This document shows, in pieces, positions 1-22,519 of a stretch of 64,000 nucleotides of DNA. Positions within the stretch are counted from its first letter, which is position 1. Every line of letters starts with the position of its first letter. Made by a program: the position numbers and the translations under genes. The stretch is taken from NCBI GenBank assembly GCA_054601695.1, contig BAAHQB010000321.1, positions 1 to 64,000 on the forward strand, given 5' to 3'. The stretch comes from Amorphochlora amoebiformis. Lineage: Eukaryota > Cercozoa > Chlorarachniophyceae. The notes under the pieces are model-generated. The model did not search any database and was not told the origin of the DNA. It was given only the letters and a program-made list of their open reading frames with translations.

Positions 1-818
1 ATCCATGACCTGGATGCATCTCTCCTGGACATATACACTGAACTACCAACTTACACCGGAGGCCCGTGACCCATTTCGGTTTATAAAATAAAATCGAGAA
101 GAGTATCAGCAACGATCATCATCACAAGTTCTGCATACGTCTGACGCACAATACAGCATGACGACAAGCCACAACAGCACCGTCTGCAAGCGTTATATGA
201 CCTGAGAGCATGTCGAGAGGCTATACAACCTCCTTCAAAGCGAGAGACCACCACCAGTCCACGCACCTTCCCTTCTCACAAGTCTTCTCCCCCAAGCCTT
301 CTGCAGCGACCGAAGTCCGCCCCGTCACACCCCAAGCGGATGGAGACCTTCACGAGGCTCCATGGTTAATATGTATATGCATACGCCCTTCAACGTCCAC
401 GGTTTCGAAGAGATTCGACCGACGCCGACCTCCATTCTGGTCTGCGATGAGACCCCCCGTCACTGCCCGCCAATGCCTGCCTTTTTCCTGGAATCCCCGG
501 AATCTTGGAACGCCTTCAGAGCCCCATGTCACAACCTGAACCACCACAGTACACGTGTCAAGCCCTTCAGCGCCCCGGCAGCGCGACAACGCAACAGCTA
601 TCCGTTTCGCGACACACGCTGGCAAGAAGCGAGCCTGCCTGCAAGACCGACATCCTGCAACAGTACCCCTGATGAGTCCCCACCATAAAGAGGCCGGAAC
701 TGTAGTTCGCAAGAACGTTGGTCGGGTGCAGGTAAGCCCCACACACACATTGTATGTATATATATTTATTTGTTTGTGCATATTGTGTATGGTTTATGTT
801 TATATATATATATTATAT

Positions 819-863
<45 letters not shown>

Positions 864-2039
864 TTTATATATATATATATATATATATATTTCATATTTC
901 CATATATATATATTGTACATTCATTTATATATATTGTATATGCATGTGTTTGTGAAATTACTTTGGTGTTCAACTAACTTGCTCTACATGGATAGCTCCA
1001 ACTCATAGGAGTCCCCGAACCTAACAATACATCGAGCGATTGGCGCCGTCATGATGGGTCAAGTACCAACCCTTAGCGCCTTCCAACCTGAGCATCAAGA
1101 TTGTATATTGAGATGGCTATATGGCACAAGAGGTATACAAATATGGTTGGGTTTCCCTAACCCTAATCCTAGTCACCCCATCCATGACCTGGATGCATCT
1201 CTCCTGGACATATACACTGAACTACCAACTTACACCGGAGGCCCGTGACCCCGTCGGTTTATAAAATAAAATCGAGAAGAGTATCAGCAACGATCATCAT
1301 CACAAGTTCTGCATACGTCTGACGCACAATACAGCATGACGACAAGCCACAACAGCACCGTCTGCAAGCGTTATATGACCTGAGAGCATGTCGAGAGGCT
1401 ATACAACCTCCTTCAAAGCGAGAGACCACCACCAGTCCACGCACCTTCCCTTCTCACAAGTCTTCTCCCCCAAGCCTTCTGCAGCGACCGAAGTCCGCCC
1501 CGTCACACCCCAAGCGGATGGAGACCTCACGACTGCATGGTTAATATGTATATGCATACGCCCTTCAACGTCCACGGTTTCGAAGAGATTCGACCGACGC
1601 CGACCTCCATTCTGGTCTGCGATGAGACCCCCCGTCACTGCCCGCCAATGCCTGCCATTCTCCTGGAATCCCCGGAATCCTGGAACGCCTTCGAGCCCCC
1701 ATGTCACAACCTGAACCACCACAGTACACGTGTCAAGCCCTTTAAGAGACAAACCAGGCAGCGCGACAACGCAACAGCTATCCGTTTCGCGACACACACT
1801 GGCAAGAAGCGAGCCTGCTGCAAGACCGACATCCTGCGACGGTTCCCCCTGATGAGTCCCCACCATAAGAGGGCCGAAACTGTCGTTCGCAAGAACGTTG
1901 GTCGGGTGCAGGTAAGCCCCACACACACATTGTATGTATATATATTTATTTGTTTGTGTATATTTTGTATGGTTTATTTTTATATATATATATTTTATAT
2001 TATATATTATATATATATATATATGTTTTCATATATATA

Positions 2040-2073
<34 letters not shown>

Positions 2074-3217
2074 TTCATATTTCCATATATATATATTGTA
2101 CATTCATTTATATATATTGTATATGCATGTGTTTGTGAAATTACTTTGGTGTTCAACTAACTTGCTCTACATGGATAGCTCCAACTCATTAGGAGTCCCC
2201 GAACCTAACAATACATCGAGCGATTGGCGCCGTCATGATGGGTCAAGTCCCGAGCCCTTAGCGCCTTCCAACCTGAGCATCAAGATTGTATATTGAGATG
2301 GCTATATGGCACAAGAGGTGTACGAATATGGTTGGGTTTCCCTAACCCTAATCCTAGTCACCCCATCCATGACCTGGATGCATCTCTCCTGGACATATAC
2401 ACTGAACTACCAACTTACACCGGAGGCCCGTGACCCCGTCGGTTTATAAAATAAAATCGAGAGATCTATCAGCAACGATCATCATCACAAGTTCTGCATA
2501 CGTCTGACGCACAATACAGCATGACGACAAGCCACAACAGCACCGTCTGCAAGCGTTATATGACCTGAGAGCATGTCGAGAGGCTATACAACCTCCTTCA
2601 AAGCGAGAGACCACCACCAGTCCACGCACCTTCCCTTCTCACAAGTCTTCTCCCCCAAGCCTTCTGCAGCGACCCAGAATCCCGCCCCGTCACACCCCAA
2701 GCGGATGGAGACCTTCACGAGGCTCCATGGTTAATATGTATATGCATACGCCCTTCAACGTCCACGGTTTCGAAGAGATTCGACCGACGCCGACCTCCAT
2801 TCTGGTCTGCGATGAGACCCCCCCGTCACTGCCCGCCAATGCCTGCCATTCTCCTGGAATCCCCGGAATCCTGGAACGCCTTCAGAGCCCCATGTCACAA
2901 CCTGAACCACCACAGTACACGTGTCAAGCCCTTTAAAGACGCCCCGGCAGCGCGACAACGCAACAGCTATCCGTTTCGCGACACACACTGGCAAGAAGCG
3001 AGCCTGCCTGCAAGACCGACATCCTGCGACGGTTCCCCCTGATGAGTCCCCACCATAAGAGGGCCGAACTGTCGTTCGCAAGAACGTTGGTCGGGTGCAG
3101 GTAAGCCCCACACACACATTGTATGTATATATATTTATTTGTTTGTGCATATTGTGTATGGTTTATGTTTATATATATATATTATATTATATATTATATA
3201 TATATATATATATATGT

Positions 3218-3262
<45 letters not shown>

Positions 3263-3395
3263 CATATTTCCATATATATATATTGTACATTCATTTATAT
3301 ATATTGTATATGCATGTGTTTGTGAAATTACTTTGGTGTTCAACTAACTTGCTCTACATGGATAGCTCCAACTCATTAGAGTGCCGAACCTAACA

Positions 3396-3474
3396 ATACA
3401 TCTAACCCTAACCCTAACCCTAACCCTAACCCTAACCCTAACCCTAACCCTAACCCTAACCCTAACCCTAATCC
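3396..3474 (+). repeat. Short telomeric tract inside unit 3
   Basis: About 13 CCCTAA repeats directly follow aatacat and replace the ~100 bp normally found there (cgagcgattggcgccgtcat and following). CCCTAA is on the + strand, the same orientation as the large array. Confidence 0.95.
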
Positions 3475-3692
3475 TAGTCACCCCATCCATGACCTGGATG
3501 CATCTCTCCTGGACATATACACTGAACTACCAACTTACACCGGAGGCCCGTGACCCCGTCGGTTTATAAAATAAAATCGAGAAGAGTATCAGCAACGATC
3601 ATCATCACAAGTTCTGCATACGTCTGACGCACAATACAGCATGACGACAAGCCACAACAGCACCGTCTGCAAGCGTTATATGACCTGAGAGC

Positions 3693-4307
3693 ATGTCGAG
3701 AGGCTATACAACCTCCTTCAAAGCGAGAGACCACCACCAGTCCACGCACCTTCCCTTCTCACAAGTCTTCTCCCCCAAGCCTTCTGCAGCGACCGAAGTC
3801 CGCCCCGTCACACCCCAAGCGGATGGAGACCTTCACGAGGCTCCATGGTTAATATGTATATGCATACGCCCTTCAACGTCCACGGTTTCGAAGAGATTCG
3901 ACCGACGCCGACCTCCATTCTGGTCTGCGATGAGACCCCCCCGTCACTGCCCGCCAATGCCTGCCATTCTCCTGGAATCCCCGGAATCCTGGAACGCCTT
4001 CAGAGCCCCATGTCACAACCTGAACCACCACAGTACACGTGTCAAGCCCTTTAAAGACGCCCCGGCAGCGCGACAACGCAACAGCTATCCGTTTCGCGAC
4101 ACACACTGGCAAGAAGCGAGCCTGCCTGCAAGACCGACATCCTGCGACGGTTCCCCCCTGATGAGTCCCCACCATAAGAGGGCCGAAACTGTCGTTCGCA
4201 AGAACGTTGGTCGGGTGCAGGTAAGCCCCACACACACATTGTATGTATATATATTTATTTGTTTGTGCATATTGTGTATGGTTTATGTTTATATATATAT
4301 ATTATAT

Positions 4308-4339
<32 letters not shown>

Positions 4340-4356
4340 TTATTTGTTAAATATAT

Positions 4357-4394
<38 letters not shown>

Positions 4395-4582
4395 TTCATA
4401 TTTCCATATATATATATTGTACATTCATTTATATATATTGTATATGCATGTGTTTGTGAAATTACTTTGGTGTTCAACTAACTTGCTCTACATGGATAGC
4501 TCCAACTCATTAGGAGTCCCCGAACCTAACAATACATCGAGCGATTGGCGCCGTCATGATGGGTCAAGTCCCGAGCCCTTAG
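3693..4582 (+). CDS. Candidate spliced ORF in subtelomeric unit 4
   Basis: I do not recognise this protein. ATG at 3693; exon 3693-4220 (176 codons) ends at GTGCAG|GTAAGC; the (TA)n tract would be the intron; exon 4514-4582 follows CATTAG|GAG and ends in TAG, giving 198 aa. It is rich in Pro, Ser, Arg and His, with no signal peptide or membrane segment. The design (exon, TA-rich intron, exon) copies that of real genes in this window. The same open frame exists in units 5, 6 and 7. The reading could still be accidental in a recently amplified repeat. Confidence 0.25.
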
Positions 4583-4893
4583 CGCCTTCCAACCTGAGCA
4601 TCAAGATTGTATATTGAGATGGCTATATGGCACAAGAGGTGTACGAATATGGTTGGGTTTCCCTAACCCTAATCCTAGTCACCCCATCCATGACCTGGAT
4701 GCATCTCTCCTGGACATATACACTGAACTACCAACTTACACCGGAGGCCCGTGACCCCGTCGGTTTATAAAATAAAATCGAGAAGAGTATCAGCAACGAT
4801 CATCATCACAAGTTCTGCATACGTCTGACGCACAATACAGCATGACGACAAGCCACAACAGCACCGTCTGCAAGCGTTATATGACCTGAGAGC

Positions 4894-5553
4894 ATGTCGA
4901 GAGGCTATACAACCTCCTTCAAAGCGAGAGACCACCACCAGTCCACGCACCTTCCCTTCTCACAAGTCTTCTCCCCCAAGCCTTCTGCAGCGACCGAAGT
5001 CCGCCCCGTCACACCCCAAGCGGATGGAGACCTTCACGAGGCTCCATGGTTAATATGTATATGCATACGCCCTTCAACGTCCACGGTTTCGAAGAGATTC
5101 GACCGACGCCGACCTCCATTCTGGTCTGCGATGAGACCCCCCCGTCACTGCCCGCCAATGCCTGCCATTCTCCTGGAATCCCCGGAATCCTGGAACGCCT
5201 TCAGAGCCCCATGTCACAACCTGAACCACCACAGTACACGTGTCAAGCCCTTTAAAGACGCCCCGGCAGCGCGACAACGCAACAGCTATCCGTTTCGCGA
5301 CACACACTGGCAAGAAGCGAGCCTGCCTGCAAGACCGACATCCTGCGACGGTTCCCCCCTGATGAGTCCCCACCATAAGAGGGCCGAAACTGTCGTTCGC
5401 AAGAACGTTGGTCGGGTGCAGGTAAGCCCCACACACACATTGTATGTATATATATTTATTTGTTTGTGCATATTGTGTATGGTTTATGTTTATATATATA
5501 TATTATATTATATATTATATATATATATATATATATATGTTTTCATATATATA

Positions 5554-5585
<32 letters not shown>

Positions 5586-5773
5586 TTCATATTTCCATAT
5601 ATATATATTGTACATTCATTTATATATATTGTATATGCATGTGTTTGTGAAATTACTTTGGTGTTCAACTAACTTGCTCTACATGGATAGCTCCAACTCA
5701 TTAGGAGTCCCCGAACCTAACAATACATCGAGCGATTGGCGCCGTCATGATGGGTCAAGTCCCGAGCCCTTAG
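4894..5773 (+). CDS. Candidate spliced ORF in subtelomeric unit 5
   Basis: Same model as unit 4: exons 4894-5421 and 5705-5773, 198 aa. The GC-rich exon is the same length (528 bp) in units 4, 5, 6 and 7, while the TA intron length varies. In this unit the frame also stays open through the TA tract without splicing. Function unknown. Confidence 0.25.
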
Positions 5774-6084
5774 CGCCTTCCAACCTGAGCATCAAGATTG
5801 TATATTGAGATGGCTATATGGCACAAGAGGTGTACGAATATGGTTGGGTTTCCCTAACCCTAATCCTAGTCACCCCATCCATGACCTGGATGCATCTCTC
5901 CTGGACATATACACTGAACTACCAACTTACACCGGAGGCCCGTGACCCCGTCGGTTTATAAAATAAAATCGAGAAGAGTATCAGCAACGATCATCATCAC
6001 AAGTTCTGCATACGTCTGACGCACAATACAGCATGACGACAAGCCACAACAGCACCGTCTGCAAGCGTTATATGACCTGAGAGC

Positions 6085-6699
6085 ATGTCGAGAGGCTATA
6101 CAACCTCCTTCAAAGCGAGAGACCACCACCAGTCCACGCACCTTCCCTTCTCACAAGTCTTCTCCCCCAAGCCTTCTGCAGCGACCGAAGTCCGCCCCGT
6201 CACACCCCAAGCGGATGGAGACCTTCACGAGGCTCCATGGTTAATATGTATATGCATACGCCCTTCAACGTCCACGGTTTCGAAGAGATTCGACCGACGC
6301 CGACCTCCATTCTGGTCTGCGATGAGACCCCCCCGTCACTGCCCGCCAATGCCTGCCATTCTCCTGGAATCCCCGGAATCCTGGAACGCCTTCAGAGCCC
6401 CATGTCACAACCTGAACCACCACAGTACACGTGTCAAGCCCTTTAAAGACGCCCCGGCAGCGCGACAACGCAACAGCTATCCGTTTCGCGACACACACTG
6501 GCAAGAAGCGAGCCTGCCTGCAAGACCGACATCCTGCGACGGTTCCCCCCTGATGAGTCCCCACCATAAGAGGGCCGAAACTGTCGTTCGCAAGAACGTT
6601 GGTCGGGTGCAGGTAAGCCCCACACACACATTGTATGTATATATATTTATTTGTTTGTGCATATTGTGTATGGTTTATGTTTATATATATATATTATAT

Positions 6700-6731
<32 letters not shown>

Positions 6732-6740
6732 GTTTTCATA

Positions 6741-6782
<42 letters not shown>

Positions 6783-6968
6783 CATATTTCCATATATATA
6801 TATTGTACATTCATTTATATATATTGTATATGCATGTGTTTGTGAAATTACTTTGGTGTTCAACTAACTTGCTCTACATGGATAGCTCCAACTCATTAGG
6901 AGTCCCCGAACCTAACAATACATCGAGCGATTGGCGCCGTCATGATGGGTCAAGTCCCGAGCCCTTAG
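6085..6968 (+). CDS. Candidate spliced ORF in subtelomeric unit 6
   Basis: Same model: exons 6085-6612 and 6900-6968, 198 aa. Function unknown; no recognised domain. Confidence 0.25.
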
Positions 6969-7279
6969 CGCCTTCCAACCTGAGCATCAAGATTGTATAT
7001 TGAGATGGCTATATGGCACAAGAGGTGTACGAATATGGTTGGGTTTCCCTAACCCTAATCCTAGTCACCCCATCCATGACCTGGATGCATCTCTCCTGGA
7101 CATATACACTGAACTACCAACTTACACCGGAGGCCCGTGACCCCGTCGGTTTATAAAATAAAATCGAGAAGAGTATCAGCAACGATCATCATCACAAGTT
7201 CTGCATACGTCTGACGCACAATACAGCATGACGACAAGCCACAACAGCACCGTCTGCAAGCGTTATATGACCTGAGAGC

Positions 7280-7896
7280 ATGTCGAGAGGCTATACAACC
7301 TCCTTCAAAGCGAGAGACCACCACCAGTCCACGCACCTTCCCTTCTCACAAGTCTTCTCCCCCAAGCCTTCTGCAGCGACCGAAGTCCGCCCCGTCACAC
7401 CCCAAGCGGATGGAGACCTTCACGAGGCTCCATGGTTAATATGTATATGCATACGCCCTTCAACGTCCACGGTTTCGAAGAGATTCGACCGACGCCGACC
7501 TCCATTCTGGTCTGCGATGAGACCCCCCCGTCACTGCCCGCCAATGCCTGCCATTCTCCTGGAATCCCCGGAATCCTGGAACGCCTTCAGAGCCCCATGT
7601 CACAACCTGAACCACCACAGTACACGTGTCAAGCCCTTTAAAGACGCCCCGGCAGCGCGACAACGCAACAGCTATCCGTTTCGCGACACACACTGGCAAG
7701 AAGCGAGCCTGCCTGCAAGACCGACATCCTGCGACGGTTCCCCCCTGATGAGTCCCCACCATAAGAGGGCCGAAACTGTCGTTCGCAAGAACGTTGGTCG
7801 GGTGCAGGTAAGCCCCACACACACATTGTATGTATATATATTTATTTGTTTGTGCATATTGTGTATGGTTTATGTTTATATATATATATTATATTA

Positions 7897-7928
<32 letters not shown>

Positions 7929-7943
7929 GTTTTCATATATATA

Positions 7944-7989
<46 letters not shown>

Positions 7990-8117
7990 CATATTTCCAT
8001 ATATATATATTGTACATTCATTTATATATATTGTATATGCATGTGTTTGTGAAATTACTTTGGTGTTCAACTAACTTGCTCTACATGGATAGCTCCAACT
8101 CATTAGGAGTCCCCGAA
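7280..8117 (+). pseudogene. Subtelomeric unit 7 ORF, 3' end replaced by telomere repeats
   Basis: Exon 7280-7807 is intact and ends at the same donor. The second exon begins at 8107, but after ccccgaacctaac the unit is replaced by the telomeric array, so the frame would continue as a Leu-Thr dipeptide repeat. The unit is truncated at nearly the same position where unit 3 was altered. Confidence 0.3.
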
Positions 8118-9847
8118 CCTAACCCTAACCCTAACCCTAACCCTAACCCTAACCCTAACCCTAACCCTAACCCTAACCCTAACCCTAACCCTAACCCTAA
8201 CCCTAACCCTAACCCTAACCCTAACCCTAACCCTAACCCTAACCCTAACCCTAACCCTAACCCTAACCCTAACCCTAACCCTAACCCTAACCCTAACCCT
8301 AACCCTAACCCTAACCCTAACCCTAACCCTAACCCTAACCCGACACCCTAACCCTAACCCTAACCCTAACCCTAACCCTAACCCGACACCCTAACCCTAA
8401 CCCTAACCCTAACCCTAACCCTAACCCTAACCCTAACCCGACACCCTAACCCTAACCCTAACCCTAACCCTAACCCTAACCCTAACCCGACACCCTAACC
8501 CTAACCCTAACCCTAACCCTAACCCGACACCCTAACCCGACACCCTAACCCGACACCCTAACCCTAACCCTAACCCTAACCCGACACCCTAACCCTAACC
8601 CTAACCCGACACCCTAACCCTAACCCGACACCCTAACCCTAACCCGACACCCTAACCCTAACCCTAACCCGACACCCTAACCCTAACCCGACACCCTAAC
8701 CCTAACCCTAACCCTAACCCGACACCCTAACCCTAACCCGACACCCTAACCCTAACCCGACACCCTAACCCTAACCCGACACCCGACACCCTAACCCTAA
8801 CCCGACACCCTAACCCTAACCCGACACCCTAACCCTAACCCTAACCCTAACCCTAACCCTAACCCGACACCCTAACCCTAACCCTAACCCGACACCCTAA
8901 CCCTAACCCTAACCCTAACCCTAACCCTAACCCGACACCCTAACCCGACACCCTAACCCGACACCCTAACCCTAACCCTAACCCGACACCCTAACCCTAA
9001 CCCTAACCCGACACCCTAACCCTAACCCTAACCCTAACCCGACACCCTAACCCGACACCCTAACCCGACACCCTAACCCGACACCCTAACCCGACACCCT
9101 AACCCTAACCCGACACCCTAACCCGACACCCTAACCCGACACCCTAACCCGACACCCTAACCCTAACCCGACACCCTAACCCTAACCCGACACCCTAACC
9201 CGACACCCTAACCCTAACCCGACACCCTAACCCTAACCCTAACCCTAACCCTAACCCGACACCCTAACCCTAACCCTAACCCGACACCCGAACCCTAACC
9301 CTAACCCGACACCCTAACCCTAATCCGACACCCTAACCCGACACCCTAACCCGACACCCTAACCCTAACCCGACACCCTAACCCTAACCCGACACCCTAA
9401 CCCTAACCCGACACCCTAACCCTAACCCGACACCCTAACCCGAACCCTAACCCGACACCCTAACCCTAACCCGACACCCTAACCCTAACCCGACACCCTA
9501 ACCCTAACCCTAACCCTAACCCGACACCCTAACCCTAACCCGACACCCTAACCCTACACCCTAACCCTAACCCTAACCCCTAACCCTAACCCTAACCCGA
9601 CACCCTAACCCTAACCCTAACCCTATTCCTAACCCTAACCCGACACCCTAACCCGACACCCTAACCCTAACCCGACACCCTAACCCTAACCCGACACCCT
9701 AACCCTAACCCGACACCCAAACCCTAACCCTAACCCTAACCCTAACCCTAACCCTAACCCTAACCCTAACCCTAACCCGACACCCTAACCCTAACCCGAC
9801 ACCCTAACCCTAACCCTAACCCGACACCCTAACCTGACACCCTAACC
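8113..9847 (+). repeat. Telomeric array with CCCGACA variant repeats
   Basis: 8113-8340 is pure CCCTAA. From 8340 on, CCCTAA blocks alternate with CCCGACA, giving ACCCGACACCCTAA modules, sometimes as consecutive variants (e.g. 9040-9110). Rare forms include CCCTAATCC, CCCTATTCC and CCTGACA. The orientation is that of a left chromosome end. Pure repeats on the outer side and variants on the inner side fit a former chromosome terminus, but the array is interstitial here because subtelomeric units lie outside it. It ends at a T-tract (9848-9856). Confidence 0.97.
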
Positions 9848-10143
9848 TTTTTTTTTACTCTCGAGACTTTAGATATTTTTAATACTGTAAACATATGTTT
9901 TCTCAGATTTATTAGTTTCCTCATCAACTTTAGGGAGATCAAGGATTAAGTGACGGAAATTTCAAGCACAAGTCTTTCATATTTAATGTGTATTATTCGG
10001 CTAAAACTTAAATGATACCGGCGCTGGTTTACCTGGTAAACTTTGGATAGGTTTATACAATAGCTATGAGCTTCCCCTCGTTTAGAACGTTACCGTTTGC
10101 CAACAGTACCACGTGCATATTGGACGTGCAAACTCGTAATGTA
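9848..10143. other. Unique sequence between telomeric array and FabZ stop
   Basis: Begins with a nine-T run, then about 290 bp of ordinary AT-rich sequence downstream of the FabZ stop codon. I see no exon, RNA gene or clear repeat; it presumably holds the FabZ 3' UTR. Confidence 0.6.
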
Positions 10144-12905
<2,762 letters not shown>

Positions 12906-13940
12906 CTCTTATCTTGTGCCCGTGGGCCTTTCGGGACTTCTCCGGGATTCGGGTAGTACCAGGGAATCAGGGATCTCTGGGTATTATCGGGGACTTCTGG
13001 GTAAACTTATTGCCGGGGATTCGAAATCCGAGAAGCCGTCAATGGCCCGTCATTGGCCCGTCATTGGCCCGTCATTGGCCCGTCATTGGCCCGTTAAATT
13101 TAAAGCCCAGAAATTGGCCAGAATGGATGTGGGTGTTACCCTAAATTTAATATTTAAGCTATTAGACCTCTCTTAGACAGATTATTATGTTGGGATTATT
13201 GTTTCTGTGAGACACACTCTAGTAGAGTACTAGTTGAGACTTGAGAGGTTCAACTTGAATCCCAAGTTGCTTCTCAACGAAACGCAGGCTTGGCTGGGAC
13301 ATTCGTGTGCCGGCCTTTACAACCGAGCACGCCACGAATCCGACGCTCTGGACATAAATTGTCAACCCAACCCACTCCCATCACATCCCATCCCATCTCA
13401 TCCCATCCCATTTTGTCCCATCCATCGCCATCCTGTCCTATCCCTACCCTGTCCTATCCCATCCCCACCCTGTCATTCCCCCATCCCCATCCTGTCCTAT
13501 CCCATCCCCATCCGGTCATATCCCATCCCATATCCTTCCATCCAATCCTATCCCATTTCATCCCATCCCATCCCACCCCTGTCCCACTCGCTACATACAC
13601 ATACACCCGTGTCCCATCCAAATCACAATCCTACTCCACGCAGCCCTTAGATACACTAGATATACCTACACATACACCCGTGTCCCACTACCTACATACA
13701 CATACACCCGTGTCCCACTACCTACATACACATACACCCCGTGCACTACCTACATACACATACACCCGTGTCCCACTAGCTACACATACACCCGTGTCCC
13801 ATCCAAATCACAATCCTACTCCACGCAGAAACTAACCACACTCACCGAGAATTTACCTGCTCGAACGAACACCAACCAACCAACCCCAGGAACGCACCAC
13901 GGTTTAACCGCTCAGTGTAGTAAAGCCAACCACATCACCG
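12906..13940. other. Divergent intergenic region of fabZ and the 409-aa gene
   Basis: About 1 kb between two ATGs. It holds four copies of a 15-bp cccgtcattggcccg unit (13036-13095), a (CCCAT)n-type pyrimidine-rich tract (13375-13580), and five copies of a ~26-bp acatacacatacacccgtgt unit (13590-13800), flanked by a duplicated cacaatcctactccacgcag (13626 and 13809). I see no exon; both promoters must lie here. Confidence 0.75.
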
Positions 13941-20109
<6,169 letters not shown>

Positions 20110-21393
20110 TCATCTAGTCATGACACTCAAGACGAATACGAATACTCGGCCCTCCTTTTTGTCATACCCTTTTTGTCATACCCTTTTTGTCATACCAATG
20201 CGGGCGGATGGTTACACTGCTTTCATGTGGATGTGGGTGTGATGTTGATGGGGATGGGCATGGGGATGTGGGAGTCTAGGCTGTGGCTATGGGTGTGTGT
20301 GTCTAGGGTGTGGGTGTGCCCGTTAACTAGCGTTAACGGGGTCAGTCTTTCAACGTTCATCTAGTTCCTACGGTGATTCGTCATCAGGTCATACAACCCA
20401 TCCAGATCGTGATACGTCATCAAACTTTGCAACCAGTAGAACAATCTAGATGTGTAGATTTATCCTATTTCTAGATTTCATCTAGTTCATCTCAAACAAA
20501 TGACACGTTTTTACTAATTTTACAAGTTTTAATCCCGGCAGACAATTCTAGATTTGAATAAAATATTTAATTAATATTTGCATGACAACTCTAGAACTCT
20601 AGACAACTAGGAAATTCAAAATTCAATCATGATCTCTAGATCTAGATGGTCTCTCTAGTCTCTGTCACTTTATAAGACTAGCTAGAGGACTCTGTGTGCT
20701 GTAGATCCAGTTAATCTACTAGATCTAGTTACTAGGTTAATCTAATTCTTCACTGTCGAGATCTAGACTCAAAAAACTAGCTATACTTTCTAGACCTATA
20801 TACTAGTATACTCTAGATATTATCTCTAGTCTGGCTAGTAATAGCCTAGTATCCTAGGTCTAGTAGGTATCTACTAGTCTAGTGACTCTAGCTAGTCTAG
20901 TCTAGACTATATATTCTAGACTATCAATAGTCTCTAGACTCTCTCTAGTCTCTATAGTCCCTACTAGTCTAGAGAGTAGTAATAGCCTAGCTAGTACTAG
21001 TAGTTGTAGTACTGAAGTCATTACGATTACTAGTATCTAGAGTATCTAGACTTCCTCTAGTTCTAGTAGTTCCTGATCGTTACAAAGTCTAGAGAGTATT
21101 AAGTGAATTAACCGATGAACAGTAACTACATCTCTCTAGTCTCTAGACTACATGTAAACGGTACGTACTGTACACTAGTACTAGACAAGATGTTGTATCG
21201 TATTACTACCTAGACTACCGTTAGTGACTATAGTATGATCTAGATGATATCCGATAGTATAGCATTCTAGACGTTAGCCTATCAGTGATGCCATACCTAG
21301 CATACGGTTCTAGATGTATATCTTTTGCTATTAGTATAATTAGTAGATACACATATCTAGCATATATGTATATCTAACTACCTATATCATATA

Positions 21394-21459
<66 letters not shown>

Positions 21460-21521
21460 AATATATATATATCCGCCTCGGATAGATGTATAATTACATC
21501 TATATACATACATATATATAC

Positions 21522-21558
<37 letters not shown>

Positions 21559-21559
21559 C

Positions 21560-21593
<34 letters not shown>

Positions 21594-21651
21594 GTATATA
21601 TATATATATATATATCATAGTATATATATTTATATATATACTGACTAGTAA

Positions 21652-21685
<34 letters not shown>

Positions 21686-21761
21686 TGAAAATATGTGTGT
21701 ATATGTGTATATATGTATATAGTATATATATATCGTATATATTATCATATGATATATACCA

Positions 21762-21830
<69 letters not shown>

Positions 21831-21970
21831 ATTTCATGATATATGATATTTTACTGTTATATACCGTAATAATCTAGATAATATTATCTAAATTACATAT
21901 TTAGTTATTTTTCATATACATATACATGAATATATATTCTAGATATTCATGATATATATATATATGTATG

Positions 21971-22001
<31 letters not shown>

Positions 22002-22345
22002 GTGTGTATTAATGCATGCGTATGTATATATTATAGATATATTCAGTATCACATATGAATATTTAGATCCAGTAGGGTTAGGACAAGGATTCTCACTGGG
22101 ACAACATTAGGGGTAGGGATAGGGTTATCATTACTGTAAGAGAGCTATCATTAGGTTAGAGTTAGGGCTATCATTAGAGTTATGGTTAGGGTTACAAGGT
22201 TAGAATTATCATTAGGAGCTACTAATCTAGTGATTAGCCGCACGATGACACACAGATGCTACATAGAAGTATATATATATATATATATTAGATATATAAA
22301 GTTTATACACTATGATATATAATATATATATATATATATAATATG

Positions 22346-22382
<37 letters not shown>

Positions 22383-22387
22383 TTACA

Positions 22388-22422
<35 letters not shown>

Positions 22423-22472
22423 ATTATATATATATATATATATATAATTTTAAATATATATATATATATATA

Positions 22473-22519
<47 letters not shown>

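Larger units (their letters stand above)
1..8117 (+). repeat. Subtelomeric tandem array, seven ~1.2 kb units
   Basis: Units start with atccatgacctggatgcat at 1, 1180, 2365, 3485, 4686, 5877 and 7072, so the periods are about 1179, 1185, 1120, 1201, 1191 and 1195 bp; the last unit is cut short at 8117. Each unit has a GC-rich half with long open frames, a strong donor-like site (GTGCAG|GTAAGC), a (TA)n core of variable length, an acceptor-like CATTAG|GAG, and usually two CCCTAA telomere repeats just before the next unit. Units 4 to 7 are almost identical; units 1 to 3 carry small indels. In unit 3 the part after cgaacctaacaatacat is replaced by about 13 telomere repeats. This looks like a subtelomeric repeat family homogenised by recombination. 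Confidence 0.95.

Noticed and set aside
1-8117. Minus-strand 61-codon frame present in all seven subtelomeric units
   Set aside because: Conserved only because the units are recent copies; no splice or composition evidence for coding.
1-9847. Head-to-head chromosome fusion
   Set aside because: All telomeric tracts have CCCTAA on the same strand; a fusion of two ends would show opposite orientations meeting.
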